A DNA stretch of 64,000 nt, from NCBI RefSeq assembly GCF_001305855.1, contig NZ_LIXZ01000001.1, positions 372,001 through 436,000 of the forward strand, written 5' to 3'. The position numbers and the translations under genes are program-made. The DNA is from Rossellomorea vietnamensis. Lineage in GTDB: Bacteria > Bacillota > Bacilli > Bacillales > Bacillaceae_B. Positions 30,128 through 39,574 of the stretch are shown piece after piece; position 1 is the stretch's first letter, and every line of letters starts with the position of its first letter. The notes under the pieces are model-generated. The model had not been told where the DNA came from and searched no databases. It saw only the letters and a list, made by a program, of their open reading frames with translations.

Positions 30128-31060
30128 TTATTTACCCCAGCGCATAATGATCGCGCCCCAAGTTAAACCGCCACCGAATCCTACCATGACGACAACATCA
30201 TTTTCTTTCACTCTTCCCGCTTCAAGATCTTCCACTAATGAAACCGGGATAGAAGCCGCTGATGTATTTCCATATTTATTTACCGTCTTAGACATTTTTT
30301 CCACCGGCAGCTCAAGTCTTTGCCTTGCTGCTTCCATGATACGGATGTTGGCCTGGTGTGGAATCAGGAAATCTACGTCCTCTTTCCTTAACCCAGCCTT
30401 TTCAATCACATTTATACTGGATTCACCCATTTGACGAACGGCGAACTTAAATACTTCCCGACCGTTCATGATCAATTTTTCGTCCTGATACAAGTGCTTC
30501 GCCCCAGAACCGTCCGATCCTAATTCAAAGGCAAGAATCCCCTTGCCGTCCGGAACGGCTCCAAGGACCGCCGCACCGGCAGCATCCCCAAACAGGACGG
30601 CTGTGTTACGGTCTTCCCAGTCAGTAATCTTGGATAGTTTCTCCACACCGACCACAAGAACATTCTTGTACGCACCATTATCAATGAATTGCTTTGCCGT
30701 AATCATCCCATACATAAATCCCGCACATGCGGCACTGATATCCATTGCAGCAGCCTTCTTTGCTCCCAATCGTTCTTGAAGGAGGCAGGCAACAGATGGG
30801 AATGGATGATCCGGGGTAACGGTTGCAACCATGATCAGATCGATTTCCTCTGGATTGATTTCCGCATCAGCAATTGCCTTCTTTGCGGCTTCAAAAGCCA
30901 TATCAGAAGTATTCGTTTCATTATTTGCTATTCTTCTCTCTTCGATGCCTGTTCTCGTACGAATCCATTCATCCGAAGTATCCACCATTTTCTCAAGGTC
31001 CGCGTTTGTTAAAATCTTTTCAGGAAGATAACGTCCAATTCCAATAATACCTGTATTCAT
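30128..31060 (-). CDS. fabH: 3-oxoacyl-[acyl-carrier-protein] synthase III
   Basis: 310 residues of KAS III. The catalytic cysteine is in [11 protein letters not shown], the histidine in [12 protein letters not shown] and the asparagine in [12 protein letters not shown]. It starts fatty-acid chains from acyl-CoA (branched primers in Bacillus) and malonyl-ACP. It is the first gene of fabH-fabF, as in B. subtilis fabHA-fabF, and a FapR-like operator precedes it. Confidence 0.98.
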   Translation of the reverse strand: MNTGIIGIGRYLPEKILTNADLEKMVDTSDEWIRTRTGIEERRIANNETNTSDMAFEAAKKAIADAEINPEEIDLIMVATVTPDHPFPSVACLLQERLGAKKAAAMDISAACAGFMYGMITAKQFIDNGAYKNVLVVGVEKLSKITDWEDRNTAVLFGDAAGAAVLGAVPDGKGILAFELGSDGSGAKHLYQDEKLIMNGREVFKFAVRQMGESSINVIEKAGLRKEDVDFLIPHQANIRIMEAARQRLELPVEKMSKTVNKYGNTSAASIPVSLVEDLEAGRVKENDVVVMVGFGGGLTWGAIIMRWGK

Positions 31061-31121
31061 ACTGGCGTTCCCTACTTTCGTTTATAATTTTTTTCCTATA
31101 CTCAATGGTTATTATCAATTA

Positions 31122-31138
31122 TTATGACTTGGTACTAA
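31122..31138 (-). promoter_or_regulatory. FapR-like operator upstream of fabH
   Basis: On the minus strand TTAGTACCAAGTCATAA has a perfect TTAGTACC half-site and a degenerate second half. FapR represses fatty-acid genes in Bacillus until malonyl-CoA releases it; fabHA-fabF belongs to that regulon in B. subtilis. Confidence 0.6.
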
Positions 31139-31211
31139 TTTTATCGAAGATTTCTACTTTCTGCAATTATTTTTTACTTCTCCCTACCTTCTACACGTTT
31201 TTTGACGTAAT

Positions 31212-31246
31212 AAAAACGGGCCACCGAATATTCCGATGACCCGTCC
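31212..31246 (-). terminator. Terminator after comZ
   Basis: On the minus strand ACGGGTCATCGGAA and TTCGGTGGCCCGT pair with one mismatch around a very short loop and are followed by TTTTAT. Confidence 0.85.
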
Positions 31247-31254
31247 TTTAATAA

Positions 31255-31443
31255 CTATTCTTTATGTAAGGCATCCTGCTTGCCTAATTCGTAGGCTTCA
31301 CTCATGACCTGGGTGAAAAGCGTCATGAATGGCTGCAGCATTTCCGGAGAGAACTCGACACCTGCTTGATCGAGTTGTTCCTTCGCTTGAGGGAAGTACT
31401 TCATGGCAATCTGCATAAATTCCATCGTTTTGTCTTGATTCAT
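31255..31443 (-). CDS. comZ: ComZ, late-competence regulator
   Basis: 62 residues: EFMQIAMKYFPQAKEQLDQAG is followed by a second helical half ending AYELGKQDA. This matches the small ComZ protein, a negative factor on comG expression in B. subtilis. The start codon overlaps the med stop by 4 bp (ATGA), so the pair is translationally coupled, as known for med-comZ. Confidence 0.93.
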   Translation of the reverse strand: MNQDKTMEFMQIAMKYFPQAKEQLDQAGVEFSPEMLQPFMTLFTQVMSEAYELGKQDALHKE

Positions 31444-32408
31444 TGCTTCGATTCCTTTCCATTCGGCAATTTGCCGGTGTCAATATAGTCCTTGATATGT
31501 TGCTTCATTTCAGATTGAAAATCTTTCGGAATGAGCGGACTGAATTTCCCCATGGAGATCACGCCGTCTTCAAAATCAAATTCCAGGTTGCCTGATTTGA
31601 GTTCATCATGCGCGAACCTCTCGGCTACTACTCCATATAACTTATCCGCCTGCTGGACAGTGCTGGTCAGGACAGTTGATTCCCCAAGGTCGGATTGATC
31701 GGATACGTACCCTATGGCATAAAGTCCTCTTTCCTTAAGCTTTTCGATAACAGCTACATTATAGCCGTCCCCTGCAGGATATAAAACATCGATACCCTCA
31801 TTTAGTAAAGTGTCCAATTCTTGAAGGGCCCTTGCTTGATCGTCCCAATGATTGGTGTACTCCACCTTGACCTCAGTCTCACTGTTTTGATACTTCGCTC
31901 CATCTATAAAACCTTGAACTTCAGGCTGCCAATCAAAGGCCGCAATCACACCGATCTTTTTCGTTTTAGAGTGAAAGGCTGCTGTCATTCCTCCGAAAAA
32001 GCCCATGGCATATCCTTTGAACTGTAGGCTTGTCGTGTTTTTCTCCGTCGCGTGTCCGTTAAAGCTCACGAAATGCATGTTAGGGTAGTCCGCTGACAAG
32101 CCGTTAAAGACATCCGCATACTCACTTCCGTGTCCAAATACCAAGGTGACATCCTTATCATCAAAATCCTTTACTGCCTGCTTGATTGATGTATCATTCT
32201 TCATTCCCTCTTTATAGAAGACGTCTGCATTATAATCGGATTGTATTTTTAATAATCCCCTGTATCCTTTTGTTCCCCATACTCCATCATTCACTGCTTC
32301 CGGAACAAGTAAACCAACCTTTTCTATCTCTTCACTGTCCCCTGATGAACAACCACTCAGTCCAACGAGGAATACCATCAGGATAAACATGTACCATTTC
32401 TTACTCAT
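31440..32408 (-). CDS. med: Med, positive regulator of comK (BMP-family lipoprotein)
   Basis: 322 residues from ATG 32408, with AAAGGAG 9 bp upstream. A lipoprotein signal with lipobox LSGC is followed by a basic-membrane-protein/purine-nucleoside-receptor-like fold (GLLVPEAVNDGVWGTKGYRG, LVFGHGSEYADVF, KIGVIAAFDWQPEV). In B. subtilis Med raises ComK levels by an unclear route. The ligand is unknown; an ABC transporter is not adjacent. Confidence 0.92.
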   Translation of the reverse strand: MSKKWYMFILMVFLVGLSGCSSGDSEEIEKVGLLVPEAVNDGVWGTKGYRGLLKIQSDYNADVFYKEGMKNDTSIKQAVKDFDDKDVTLVFGHGSEYADVFNGLSADYPNMHFVSFNGHATEKNTTSLQFKGYAMGFFGGMTAAFHSKTKKIGVIAAFDWQPEVQGFIDGAKYQNSETEVKVEYTNHWDDQARALQELDTLLNEGIDVLYPAGDGYNVAVIEKLKERGLYAIGYVSDQSDLGESTVLTSTVQQADKLYGVVAERFAHDELKSGNLEFDFEDGVISMGKFSPLIPKDFQSEMKQHIKDYIDTGKLPNGKESKQ

Positions 32409-32508
32409 GTGCAGCAACTCCTTTAAAGCCCATGCAGCATCTATAAAAGGTTATTACATCCTCCCTATTTTACCCTCACCTGTATCCACATGAAAAGAAA
32501 AAGTTTTA

Positions 32509-33228
32509 TCATTCTTCAATTTTATGCAAGCGTATCCCTTTTTCTTGTTGATCAATGATGCTCTTGTGAGACTTGGATGGTCTGACAATCACTTCTTTTC
32601 CAACTGAATCGATTTCACGGTGATCAGCTGAAAAAGTTTCATCTGTAATATATGAGAGAACTTCATTCCAGCTCCGGCTTGATAGAGGCTTCAAGGTGTA
32701 GGTATCTTTCTTTGAGAAAAGACTGACAATCATACCCGCTGCGTCCTTCACATAGATCGCCCCCGAGGGATCATCCACATAATCCTCTACTTCCCCTCTG
32801 CCGGTCAAAATCTGTGCAAACAGAAATTCTTCCGGCTGATGGATGCCATATAACGTTGGGAGGTAGAAGGCGGCTCCATCCTCTTCAAGATCTTTATTTC
32901 CTCTCCCATTGGAATAGATCCGAATCATATCGAAGGGTTGGTCCACTTTTGAGAGCAGTTTATCTACTTCTGATAAAAACGCTGCTCTATTCCCTCTTCC
33001 CTGGTCATAGTAGGGAAGGAATACACTGGAGCCTCCACGTACGTTCTTATCCCATTCCCCATAAGGAACGTACTCCAGATTTGCATTCCTTCCAATCTCC
33101 ATCCATTTATCCTTCGTCTCTTTGGCCTCATCGATGGCAGTCACGGTCCATCCTTCTTCCAGAAGGGCATTACAGAGTTCGAATCCCAAAAACTGTTGTG
33201 CAGCAAAAACGAATGCATGGTGGTTCAA
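32509..33228 (-). CDS. YjaV-like NAD(P)-binding-fold protein
   Basis: About 240 residues if it starts with TTG 33228, which has GGAGTG 6-7 bp upstream. The longer frame to ATG 33267 would overlap the preceding gene and lacks a ribosome site. The start HAFVFAAQQFLGFELCNALLEEGWTVTAID resembles a Rossmann betaalphabeta unit of extended SDR/epimerase-like proteins, although the glycine motif is degraded (AAQQFLG). The rest has no catalytic motif I recognise. The place between med and yjaU fits B. subtilis yjaV. Confidence 0.75.
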   Translation of the reverse strand: MNHHAFVFAAQQFLGFELCNALLEEGWTVTAIDEAKETKDKWMEIGRNANLEYVPYGEWDKNVRGGSSVFLPYYDQGRGNRAAFLSEVDKLLSKVDQPFDMIRIYSNGRGNKDLEEDGAAFYLPTLYGIHQPEEFLFAQILTGRGEVEDYVDDPSGAIYVKDAAGMIVSLFSKKDTYTLKPLSSRSWNEVLSYITDETFSADHREIDSVGKEVIVRPSKSHKSIIDQQEKGIRLHKIEE

Positions 33229-33250
33229 GTCAATCACTCCAATTTTTTTG

Positions 33251-33994
33251 TTATAACTCTTTCTCATGCAGGGAAAAGTAAGAGGCGATCTTCCCTCCGA
33301 GAGACCCTCGCTTCTCAGGAAGAACAAAGAATAGATCCGTTGAAATTCCTTTTGCTAAACGCTCCGTATATATATCTTTTATGAGAGTGAATTGATTTTT
33401 ATAACGGTTTAGAGTCATTGACTGAACAATATACAGGGGAATAGGGATCTCCTGGAATATTTTGTAGTTCTGTGATTGTTGTGAAATGAAGGCTTCACAC
33501 TCCTCTTCCTCCATCTTCAACATGAAGGAAAGTTCTTTTATCACTTTTTTATAAAAGAATTTCTGTTCCTTTTCTTGTTCTAAATGGTCATACAGCGATA
33601 CGCAGGGAGAGAGGAGGACGGCACTTCTAATATCCTGTTCCAATTTCGGATAGAGATTTTTCAATACTAATGCTCCCATTCCTTCAGCCAATATGTGGAT
33701 CTTTCCATTGATGATTTCATTGCGTTTCACATGCTGATAGAGTCGCCTCGCCAGTTGTACGGCTTGATCGCTACCCCAATTCGCTCCATACAGATTACTA
33801 TAATATACAATATACCCCTTGGCTGTCAGCTCTTGAATCCACTTATACCGTGCCTCATGCTGCACCCAGAAGCTGCTCTTTTCGTCTACATAGTGATGGG
33901 AGTCCCCAATAATCATTACAGCGAATCCATTTGGTCGTTCAGGGTAATGGATCATGCACCACTCTTGCTCTAATTGAAACAATCGTTGATACAT
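33251..33994 (-). CDS. YjaU-like alpha/beta-hydrolase-fold protein, nucleophile apparently lost
   Basis: 247 residues. The early strand GFAVMIIGDSHHY, the lid region and HILAEGMGALVLKNLYP line up with an alpha/beta hydrolase. At the nucleophile elbow, where GHSMGG is expected, the sequence reads AEGMGA, so the serine is replaced by glycine. An acid and a histidine can be imagined later but are not clear. It is probably an inactive or repurposed member. It is the first gene of a run leading to the YjaV-like protein and med. Confidence 0.72.
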   Translation of the reverse strand: MYQRLFQLEQEWCMIHYPERPNGFAVMIIGDSHHYVDEKSSFWVQHEARYKWIQELTAKGYIVYYSNLYGANWGSDQAVQLARRLYQHVKRNEIINGKIHILAEGMGALVLKNLYPKLEQDIRSAVLLSPCVSLYDHLEQEKEQKFFYKKVIKELSFMLKMEEEECEAFISQQSQNYKIFQEIPIPLYIVQSMTLNRYKNQFTLIKDIYTERLAKGISTDLFFVLPEKRGSLGGKIASYFSLHEKEL

Positions 33995-34243
33995 TTAAAT
34001 TTCTCCTTTTACATACTAAGTCTCTATAGTTTATGTAAAGAGACTGCATTTGTAAGGAAGATAGCCCATATAAGGCCATTTATTTGTGTAAATTTCGTCC
34101 ACTATCCCCAACGGAATGACAGGGTTTACATTTCACAGATTAGTCATTTATTAATTGTGAAAGCTGTGGTAAACTAATAAAGATTGAAATGAGTGATAAC
34201 TGCGATTGAATGTGTTAAATACATAGGAATGAGGTGACTTGGC

Positions 34244-34426
34244 GTGAGATTTTTTTGGATGTTCTTCTGGGCTTTTGCATTGTCCGAAATGCTGACTTAC
34301 GTTGTAAGTTCTATGAATGGAAACGAATTTCATTTTCAAACAGGATTAATCCTTTCCGTTTGTTTCACGGTATTGGTATTCCTGATCACGCTTGTTATTC
34401 CAAACGAGCCTGTAGAAAACCATTAA
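34244..34426 (+). CDS. yjzD: YjzD-like two-helix membrane protein
   Basis: 60 residues. It starts with GTG 34244 behind GAGGTG. Helices are at about 2-21 and 32-51, with a polar stretch SSMNGNEFHFQTG between. This resembles YjzD of Bacillus. Function unknown. It is divergent from yjaU and convergent with clpB. Confidence 0.82.
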   Translation: MRFFWMFFWAFALSEMLTYVVSSMNGNEFHFQTGLILSVCFTVLVFLITLVIPNEPVENH

Positions 34427-34456
34427 AAAAAGCAGCCAAATCCGGCTGCTTTTTTT
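34426..34456. terminator. Bidirectional terminator between yjzD and clpB
   Basis: AAAGCAGCC and GGCTGCTTT form a hairpin flanked by an A-run and a T-run on both sides, serving both converging genes. Confidence 0.93.
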
Positions 34457-34459
34457 AGT

Positions 34460-37051
34460 TTAATGAATCGATAGACCATTTTCACCTGCCTCAATCGTGA
34501 TGGTCTGACCCTGTCGGATGTTTCCTGCAATGAGCTCCCTTGCAAGCTTAGTCTCGATTTCCCTCTGAAGGTACCTTTTTAAGGGACGGGCTCCATAAAT
34601 GGGATCATAGGCGGATTCTGCGATGAATTCTTTCGCCCCTTCCGTCAGGGAAAGGATGATTTGCTGATCCTCTACCCGCTCTTGAAGGTCCTCAATGAGT
34701 TTATCAATGATTCCCTTTATATTTTGAATGCTCAAAGGTTTGAATAGGATTATATCATCCACCCGGTTAAGGAATTCAGGGCGGAAAGCAGATCGCAGCT
34801 GCCCCATGACGAGATCTTTTGTTTCCGTGTCAATCTCTTCTTCCCCTTTATTCCGTTCAAGGAGGTGAGAAGAACCGATATTGGAGGTCATGATGATCAC
34901 AGTGTTTTTACAATCAATGGTCCTCCCTTGAGAATCGGTGATCCGGCCATCGTCAAGCATTTGCAGAAGAATATTGAATACTTCGGGATGGGCCTTTTCA
35001 ATTTCATCAAGTAATATGACAGAATAGGGTTTGCGCCTGATGGCTTCCGTCAGCTGACCGCCTTCTTCATAGCCTACATATCCAGGAGGTGCCCCGATCA
35101 AACGGGAAACCGCATGCTTCTCCATATATTCAGACATATCGATTCGGATCATCTGTTCTTCACTGTCAAATAACGTTTGGGCGAGTGTCTTCGCAAGCTC
35201 AGTCTTCCCGACTCCTGTCGGCCCTAAAAAAATGAAGGAACCTATCGGTCTGTTCGGATCCTTGATCCCTGCCCTTGCACGAATGACGGCATCACTGACC
35301 AGTTGTACGGCTTCATCCTGCCCGATCACCCGTTCATGAAGAATGTGATCAAGCTTCAACAACTTCTCCCTTTCTCCTTCTACAAGCTTTGTGACCGGGA
35401 TCCCCGTCCATCTCGCCACAATGTTCGCCACTTCTTCTTCTGTCACTTCTTCACGAAGCAGGCGCCCTTCCTGTTCTTTCATCATTTCCTGTTCTATTGC
35501 CTCAAGCTCCTTTTCCATGGCCGGAATCCGTCCGTGCCTGAGCTCAGCGGCTTTATTCAAATCATAATCACTTTCAGCTTCTTCCAACTGGCGCCGGAGT
35601 TTCTCTAATTCTTCCCGCTTCTCCTGTACGACGGAGATGCTTTCTTTCTCCTGCTCCCATCTTAATTTCATGGTATTCGCTTTTTCCTTCAGATTGCTTA
35701 AATCTTCACGGATACGTCCGAGCCGCTCTATACTTGCAGCATCTTTTTCCTTATTCAACGCTGCTTCCTCAATTTCGAGCTGCATCACTTTACGGGTGAC
35801 TTCATCGAGCTCTGACGGCATCGAATCGATTTCCGTCCGAATCATGGCACATGCTTCATCGATTAGATCGATTGCCTTATCAGGGAGGAACCGGTCTGAA
35901 ATATAACGATCAGACAGCCTGGACGCAGCCACGATCGCCCGGTCATGAATATTGACCCCATGATGGATTTCAAATCGTTCCTTCAATCCTCTCAGGATGG
36001 AAATCGTATCCTCCACGTTCGGCTCCTGTACGAGCACTTGTTGAAAACGTCTTTCCAGAGCAGGATCCTTCTCTATATACTTTCGATATTCATTGAGGGT
36101 CGTTGCCCCGATACAGTGAAGCTCCCCTCTTGCAAGCATCGGTTTCAGGATATTCCCTGCATCCATGGCTCCCTCTGTTTTTCCTGCACCGACAATCGTA
36201 TGGAGTTCATCAATGAAAAGGAGAATGCGTCCTTCACTCTTTTTCACTTCTTGCAAAACGGCTTTCAATCTTTCTTCAAACTCGCCCCTGAATTTCGCTC
36301 CTGCGACTAAAGAGCTCATGTCCAGCTCGAAAATCGTCTTATCCTTCAAGCCTTCAGGAACATCCTTACGAACAATCCTCTGGGCAAGACCTTCCACGAT
36401 AGCGGTTTTCCCTACACCCGGCTCACCTATCAAGACGGGATTATTCTTTGTTTTCCGTGAAAGAATGCGAATGACGTGGCGGATCTCACTATCTCTCCCA
36501 ATGACAGGATCGATTCTCCCTGACCTCACATCAGCCACAAGGTCCCTTCCGTATTTCTTCAGCGCTTCATATTTCACTTCCGGGTTTTGTGTCGTCACCC
36601 TGCTCCCTCCTCTTATCTCTTCAATCATTTCTCTTACGTTCTTTTCCGTTACCCCTTGCTGTGTTAAGTATAGAGTAATCGGATGATTCTTCTGCTTCCA
36701 CAGGGAAAGGGCAAGATGCTCAATGGCAATATAGTCGTCTTCCCATTTCCGTTTCCAACTCTCACTATCAGCGAAGAGTTGATGGATATCCCTTGAGAGG
36801 TACTGTCCATATTGGATACCTTCCCCCTCTACCGCAGGAATGTCCTGTAACTTCTCATCAATCCATTCTGTCAAAGCCTGAATGGGTATCCCCGCCCGCT
36901 CATATATGGTACGAAGGAAGCTTTCTTCCGACCCGAGAAGGGATTTCCATAAATGAAGGGCGCTTACATCTGTATGTAGCTTTTCCTTCGCCAATTGACC
37001 AGCTGAAACCAATCCTTCCTGAATGCTGTGGGTCATATTATCAAGATTCAT
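34460..37051 (-). CDS. clpB: ATP-dependent chaperone ClpB
   Basis: 863 residues: N-domain (1-145), first AAA+ domain with GEPGVGKT (about 206), a long coiled-coil middle domain (about 400-520) and second AAA+ domain with GPTGVGKT (about 603) and [31 protein letters not shown]. It has no ClpP-binding loop, so it acts as a disaggregase with DnaK rather than a protease partner. A CtsR operator overlaps the region just downstream of a TATAAT. B. subtilis itself lacks ClpB, while many other Bacillaceae carry it. Confidence 0.97.
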   Translation of the reverse strand: MNLDNMTHSIQEGLVSAGQLAKEKLHTDVSALHLWKSLLGSEESFLRTIYERAGIPIQALTEWIDEKLQDIPAVEGEGIQYGQYLSRDIHQLFADSESWKRKWEDDYIAIEHLALSLWKQKNHPITLYLTQQGVTEKNVREMIEEIRGGSRVTTQNPEVKYEALKKYGRDLVADVRSGRIDPVIGRDSEIRHVIRILSRKTKNNPVLIGEPGVGKTAIVEGLAQRIVRKDVPEGLKDKTIFELDMSSLVAGAKFRGEFEERLKAVLQEVKKSEGRILLFIDELHTIVGAGKTEGAMDAGNILKPMLARGELHCIGATTLNEYRKYIEKDPALERRFQQVLVQEPNVEDTISILRGLKERFEIHHGVNIHDRAIVAASRLSDRYISDRFLPDKAIDLIDEACAMIRTEIDSMPSELDEVTRKVMQLEIEEAALNKEKDAASIERLGRIREDLSNLKEKANTMKLRWEQEKESISVVQEKREELEKLRRQLEEAESDYDLNKAAELRHGRIPAMEKELEAIEQEMMKEQEGRLLREEVTEEEVANIVARWTGIPVTKLVEGEREKLLKLDHILHERVIGQDEAVQLVSDAVIRARAGIKDPNRPIGSFIFLGPTGVGKTELAKTLAQTLFDSEEQMIRIDMSEYMEKHAVSRLIGAPPGYVGYEEGGQLTEAIRRKPYSVILLDEIEKAHPEVFNILLQMLDDGRITDSQGRTIDCKNTVIIMTSNIGSSHLLERNKGEEEIDTETKDLVMGQLRSAFRPEFLNRVDDIILFKPLSIQNIKGIIDKLIEDLQERVEDQQIILSLTEGAKEFIAESAYDPIYGARPLKRYLQREIETKLARELIAGNIRQGQTITIEAGENGLSIH

Positions 37052-37067
37052 TGTCTACCACCTCGCA

Positions 37068-37086
37068 TTTGACCTTTATTGACCTT
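37068..37086 (-). promoter_or_regulatory. CtsR operator of clpB
   Basis: On the minus strand AAGGTCAATAAAGGTCAAA is a direct heptad repeat fitting the CtsR consensus RGTCAAANANRGTCAAA with one mismatch. It starts 17 bp upstream of the clpB ATG and lies just after a TATAAT at 37094-37099. Class III heat-shock control is expected. Confidence 0.9.
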
Positions 37087-37121
37087 TAATTGCATTATAT
37101 CCCTTTCTTCCCAAAAAGGGA

Positions 37122-37167
37122 AAGAAAAAGGAACAAGAGCCGCCTTGTTACGGGGCACCCTTGTTCC
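37122..37167 (-). terminator. Terminator after yjzC
   Basis: On the minus strand GGAACAAGGGTGCC and GGCGGCTCTTGTTCC pair around CCGTAACAA with small bulges, followed by TTTTTCTTTC. Confidence 0.85.
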
Positions 37168-37173
37168 TGATGG

Positions 37174-37353
37174 TTAAGGTTTTCTCATATACGACCAAAG
37201 ACGGTTGTGATTGGAGTTCTCAGGAAACCTGTCCCCTGCTTTCAAACGCAGTTTTTGCGGATTCTTCACCATGCTCCCGGTTTCACCGATTTCTATATAC
37301 TCACCATTGTTCGGTGCTTTTTCCCCGGCCCTGAATTGTCGTGATTGTCCCAT
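37174..37353 (-). CDS. yjzC: YjzC-family small protein
   Basis: 59 residues from ATG 37353 with AAGGAGGGG upstream. GQSRQFRAGEKAPNNGEYIE, then KAGDRFPENSNHNRLWSYMRKP, is the YjzC family pattern: basic, soluble, Gly/Asn-rich, no membrane segment. Function unknown. Confidence 0.88.
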   Translation of the reverse strand: MGQSRQFRAGEKAPNNGEYIEIGETGSMVKNPQKLRLKAGDRFPENSNHNRLWSYMRKP

Positions 37354-37547
37354 TTTTACCCCTCCTTTTTCGAAGCGATGCTTCCTTCCTATTTTTCTAC
37401 AAGCATGACCTTTCATGCATGCCAGATGAAGGATAAATATGATATTCACGTTACGGTTCGGTTAACATTCGGAAAAAGTCTTTACAGTCTTTCCCTTTAT
37501 GGTGTTAAATTAAAAAATGTGGAGAAAAAAAGCTTGGAGGATATACA

Positions 37548-38357
37548 ATGGATTTTTATTTGATTATGAAATACTTATTTTTGGGGATTTTTCAAGGGTT
37601 CACGGAACCGATTCCGATCTCATCCAGTGGACACCTGCTGCTCGCCCAGCATTTCCTCGGAATCACAGACACAACACTGACCTTTGAAATACTTGTCAAT
37701 ACGGCTTCATTACTTGCTGTACTTATTGTATACCGTGAAGATATCATGCGTCTCATCGTAAATGGACTCGGTTATTTCAAGCAGAAAACACCCGAAACAA
37801 AACGTGATTTTCATTTCATTATATACTTACTTATCGGGACAATCCCTGCCGGGGTGATCGGTGTATTATTCGGCGATGTCATTGAGGAACATCTTACTTC
37901 TGTCATCACGGTAGGCATCACACTGATCGTGACAGGTATCGCCCTTTGGATGATCCGTAACCTGAGAGGAAGAAAAAATGATGGGGACTTAAATGTAAAG
38001 GACGCAATCATCATCGGTCTTGCACAGGCCGTTGCCCTCATCCCTGGAATCAGTCGTTCAGGTGCCACGATCGTTGCTGCAATGGCAAGCGGTATGAAGG
38101 CAGAAACAGCCCTGCGCTTTTCGTTCCTTCTTTATATCCCCGTCAGTGTGGGCGTCATGGTATTTGGAATAAGCGACTTGTTGGATGATCCGAACCTATC
38201 TTCTATGGCGATTCCATATATCGTTGCCTTTATTGCATCTTTGATCGCTTCTTACTTCTCATTGAAGTGGTTTATGAATATTATGGCAAAAGGGAATTTG
38301 AAATACTTTGCTATTTATTGTGTCGCCGTTGGAGCTGCCGTCCTGATTTTCACATAA
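37548..38357 (+). CDS. uppP: Undecaprenyl-diphosphate phosphatase (BacA/UppP)
   Basis: 269 residues with about eight membrane helices. The two active-site motifs are present: [20 protein letters not shown] (the E and SxGH elements) and [10 protein letters not shown]. It recycles undecaprenyl pyrophosphate for wall synthesis and gives bacitracin tolerance. GGAGG precedes the ATG. Confidence 0.96.
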   Translation: MDFYLIMKYLFLGIFQGFTEPIPISSSGHLLLAQHFLGITDTTLTFEILVNTASLLAVLIVYREDIMRLIVNGLGYFKQKTPETKRDFHFIIYLLIGTIPAGVIGVLFGDVIEEHLTSVITVGITLIVTGIALWMIRNLRGRKNDGDLNVKDAIIIGLAQAVALIPGISRSGATIVAAMASGMKAETALRFSFLLYIPVSVGVMVFGISDLLDDPNLSSMAIPYIVAFIASLIASYFSLKWFMNIMAKGNLKYFAIYCVAVGAAVLIFT

Positions 38358-38428
38358 GCCTTCTATCGCCCGCGTTTCTTTGTTAAGCTTGTTAGAATAA
38401 GACATTTTGATGGAAACGATGTGATCTC

Positions 38429-39121
38429 ATGAGTGAGAATGTTGGAGTCCCTTCCGAAATAAAACAATTATTCATCGAGAAAGAGGCGGTGAAAACCTTA
38501 AGAAAAGGAAGCTTTTTGTTTCAAGAAGGAAAAGCCGCTCACGAGTTGTATTTAATCAAAAGCGGTCGAGTTCAAATAAGCAAAACCATTCCGGATGGAC
38601 GTGAATTATCCCTTCGCATCTGTTCAACTAATGATGTCATCGGAGAATTGACTTTATTCAGTAAAGTGGCCAACTACATGCTCAGCGCGAAAATACTTGA
38701 GGACACGACGGTTTATGTTTTACCGAAAGAAAGGTTTGAAGAAACCCTGTCCCAAAACGGTGACTTGACAATACAATGGCTAAAATGGATACAGCTTCAA
38801 AATCAGCAGAATCAGACAAAGTTTCGCGACCTCATCCTTCATGGGAAAAAAGGAGCCCTGTATTCTACCCTGATCCGTATGGTCAATAGCTACGGAAAAA
38901 CCGTTAAAACCGGTATCCTGATCGACCTGCCCTTAACTCATCAGGAATTGGCCAATTTTTGTGGATCATCCAGGGAAGTCGTAAACAGATTATTGAGTGA
39001 ATTGAAGAGAGACGACGTCCTTATCTCGGAAAAAGGATACATCACGATCTTGGATCTGGATTATCTGAAGAATGAAATTGACTGTGAAAATTGCCCGGTC
39101 TCCATTTGTCGGATCGATTGA
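38429..39121 (+). CDS. fnr: Crp/Fnr-family regulator with C-terminal cysteine cluster (Fnr-like)
   Basis: 230 residues: cNMP-fold sensor domain (about 20-120), dimer helix, and C-terminal winged helix with LTHQELANFCGSSREVVNRLL. At the extreme C-terminus C219, C222 and C227 have the CxxCx4C spacing by which Bacillus Fnr holds its [4Fe-4S] cluster; D134 in KFRDL is a plausible fourth ligand. Fnr activates anaerobic respiration genes. No nar or arf genes are adjacent in the window. The start ATG 38429 follows a sequence matching an extended 16S 3' end complement (GTGATCTC). Confidence 0.85.
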   Translation: MSENVGVPSEIKQLFIEKEAVKTLRKGSFLFQEGKAAHELYLIKSGRVQISKTIPDGRELSLRICSTNDVIGELTLFSKVANYMLSAKILEDTTVYVLPKERFEETLSQNGDLTIQWLKWIQLQNQQNQTKFRDLILHGKKGALYSTLIRMVNSYGKTVKTGILIDLPLTHQELANFCGSSREVVNRLLSELKRDDVLISEKGYITILDLDYLKNEIDCENCPVSICRID

Positions 39122-39130
39122 TTCAAACCG

Positions 39131-39168
39131 AAAAGCCCCCTGAAGCAGGCAAGCTTCAGGGGGCTTTT
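39131..39168. terminator. Bidirectional terminator between the fnr-like gene and yitW
   Basis: AAAAGCCCCCTGAAGC and GCTTCAGGGGGCTTTT pair perfectly around a 6-nt loop. Confidence 0.92.
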
Positions 39169-39181
39169 CATTTATTGGGTA

Positions 39182-39490
39182 TTAACGGATCCCCAATGCG
39201 ATTTTCGCATAGCGGGACATATTGTCTTTGCTCCATGGTGGATTCCAGACGATGTCTACCTCTGTTTCTTTCACTTCGGGGATGTCCCTCAATGCTGTTT
39301 TCACTTGATCCACAATGGTTCCGGCAAGGGGGCAACCCATTGACGTAAGGGTCATGGTGACTGTCGCTTTACCTTCTTCGTCTAGATCCACATCATAAAC
39401 TAAACCTAAATTAACTATGTCTATTCCTAATTCAGGGTCGACAACCTGCTCTAAAGCACCCATCATATTATCTTTAAGATCTTGATCCAT
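39182..39490 (-). CDS. yitW: MIP18/DUF59-family Fe-S assembly-type protein (YitW)
   Basis: 102 residues from ATG 39490, with AAAGGAG upstream (a GTG nine bases earlier overlaps that site). DPELGIDIVNLGLVYDV and TLTSMGCPLAGTIVDQV, with the single conserved cysteine, mark the MIP18/SufT-like family involved in iron-sulfur cluster transfer or maturation. Next to yitV, as in B. subtilis. Confidence 0.95.
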   Translation of the reverse strand: MDQDLKDNMMGALEQVVDPELGIDIVNLGLVYDVDLDEEGKATVTMTLTSMGCPLAGTIVDQVKTALRDIPEVKETEVDIVWNPPWSKDNMSRYAKIALGIR

Positions 39491-39574
39491 GCTAATCACT
39501 CCTTTACGCTTATACTTGTCTCTTACCCATTTTCAATACTCATCTTAACAAATAACCACGTATAAAACAAAAGG

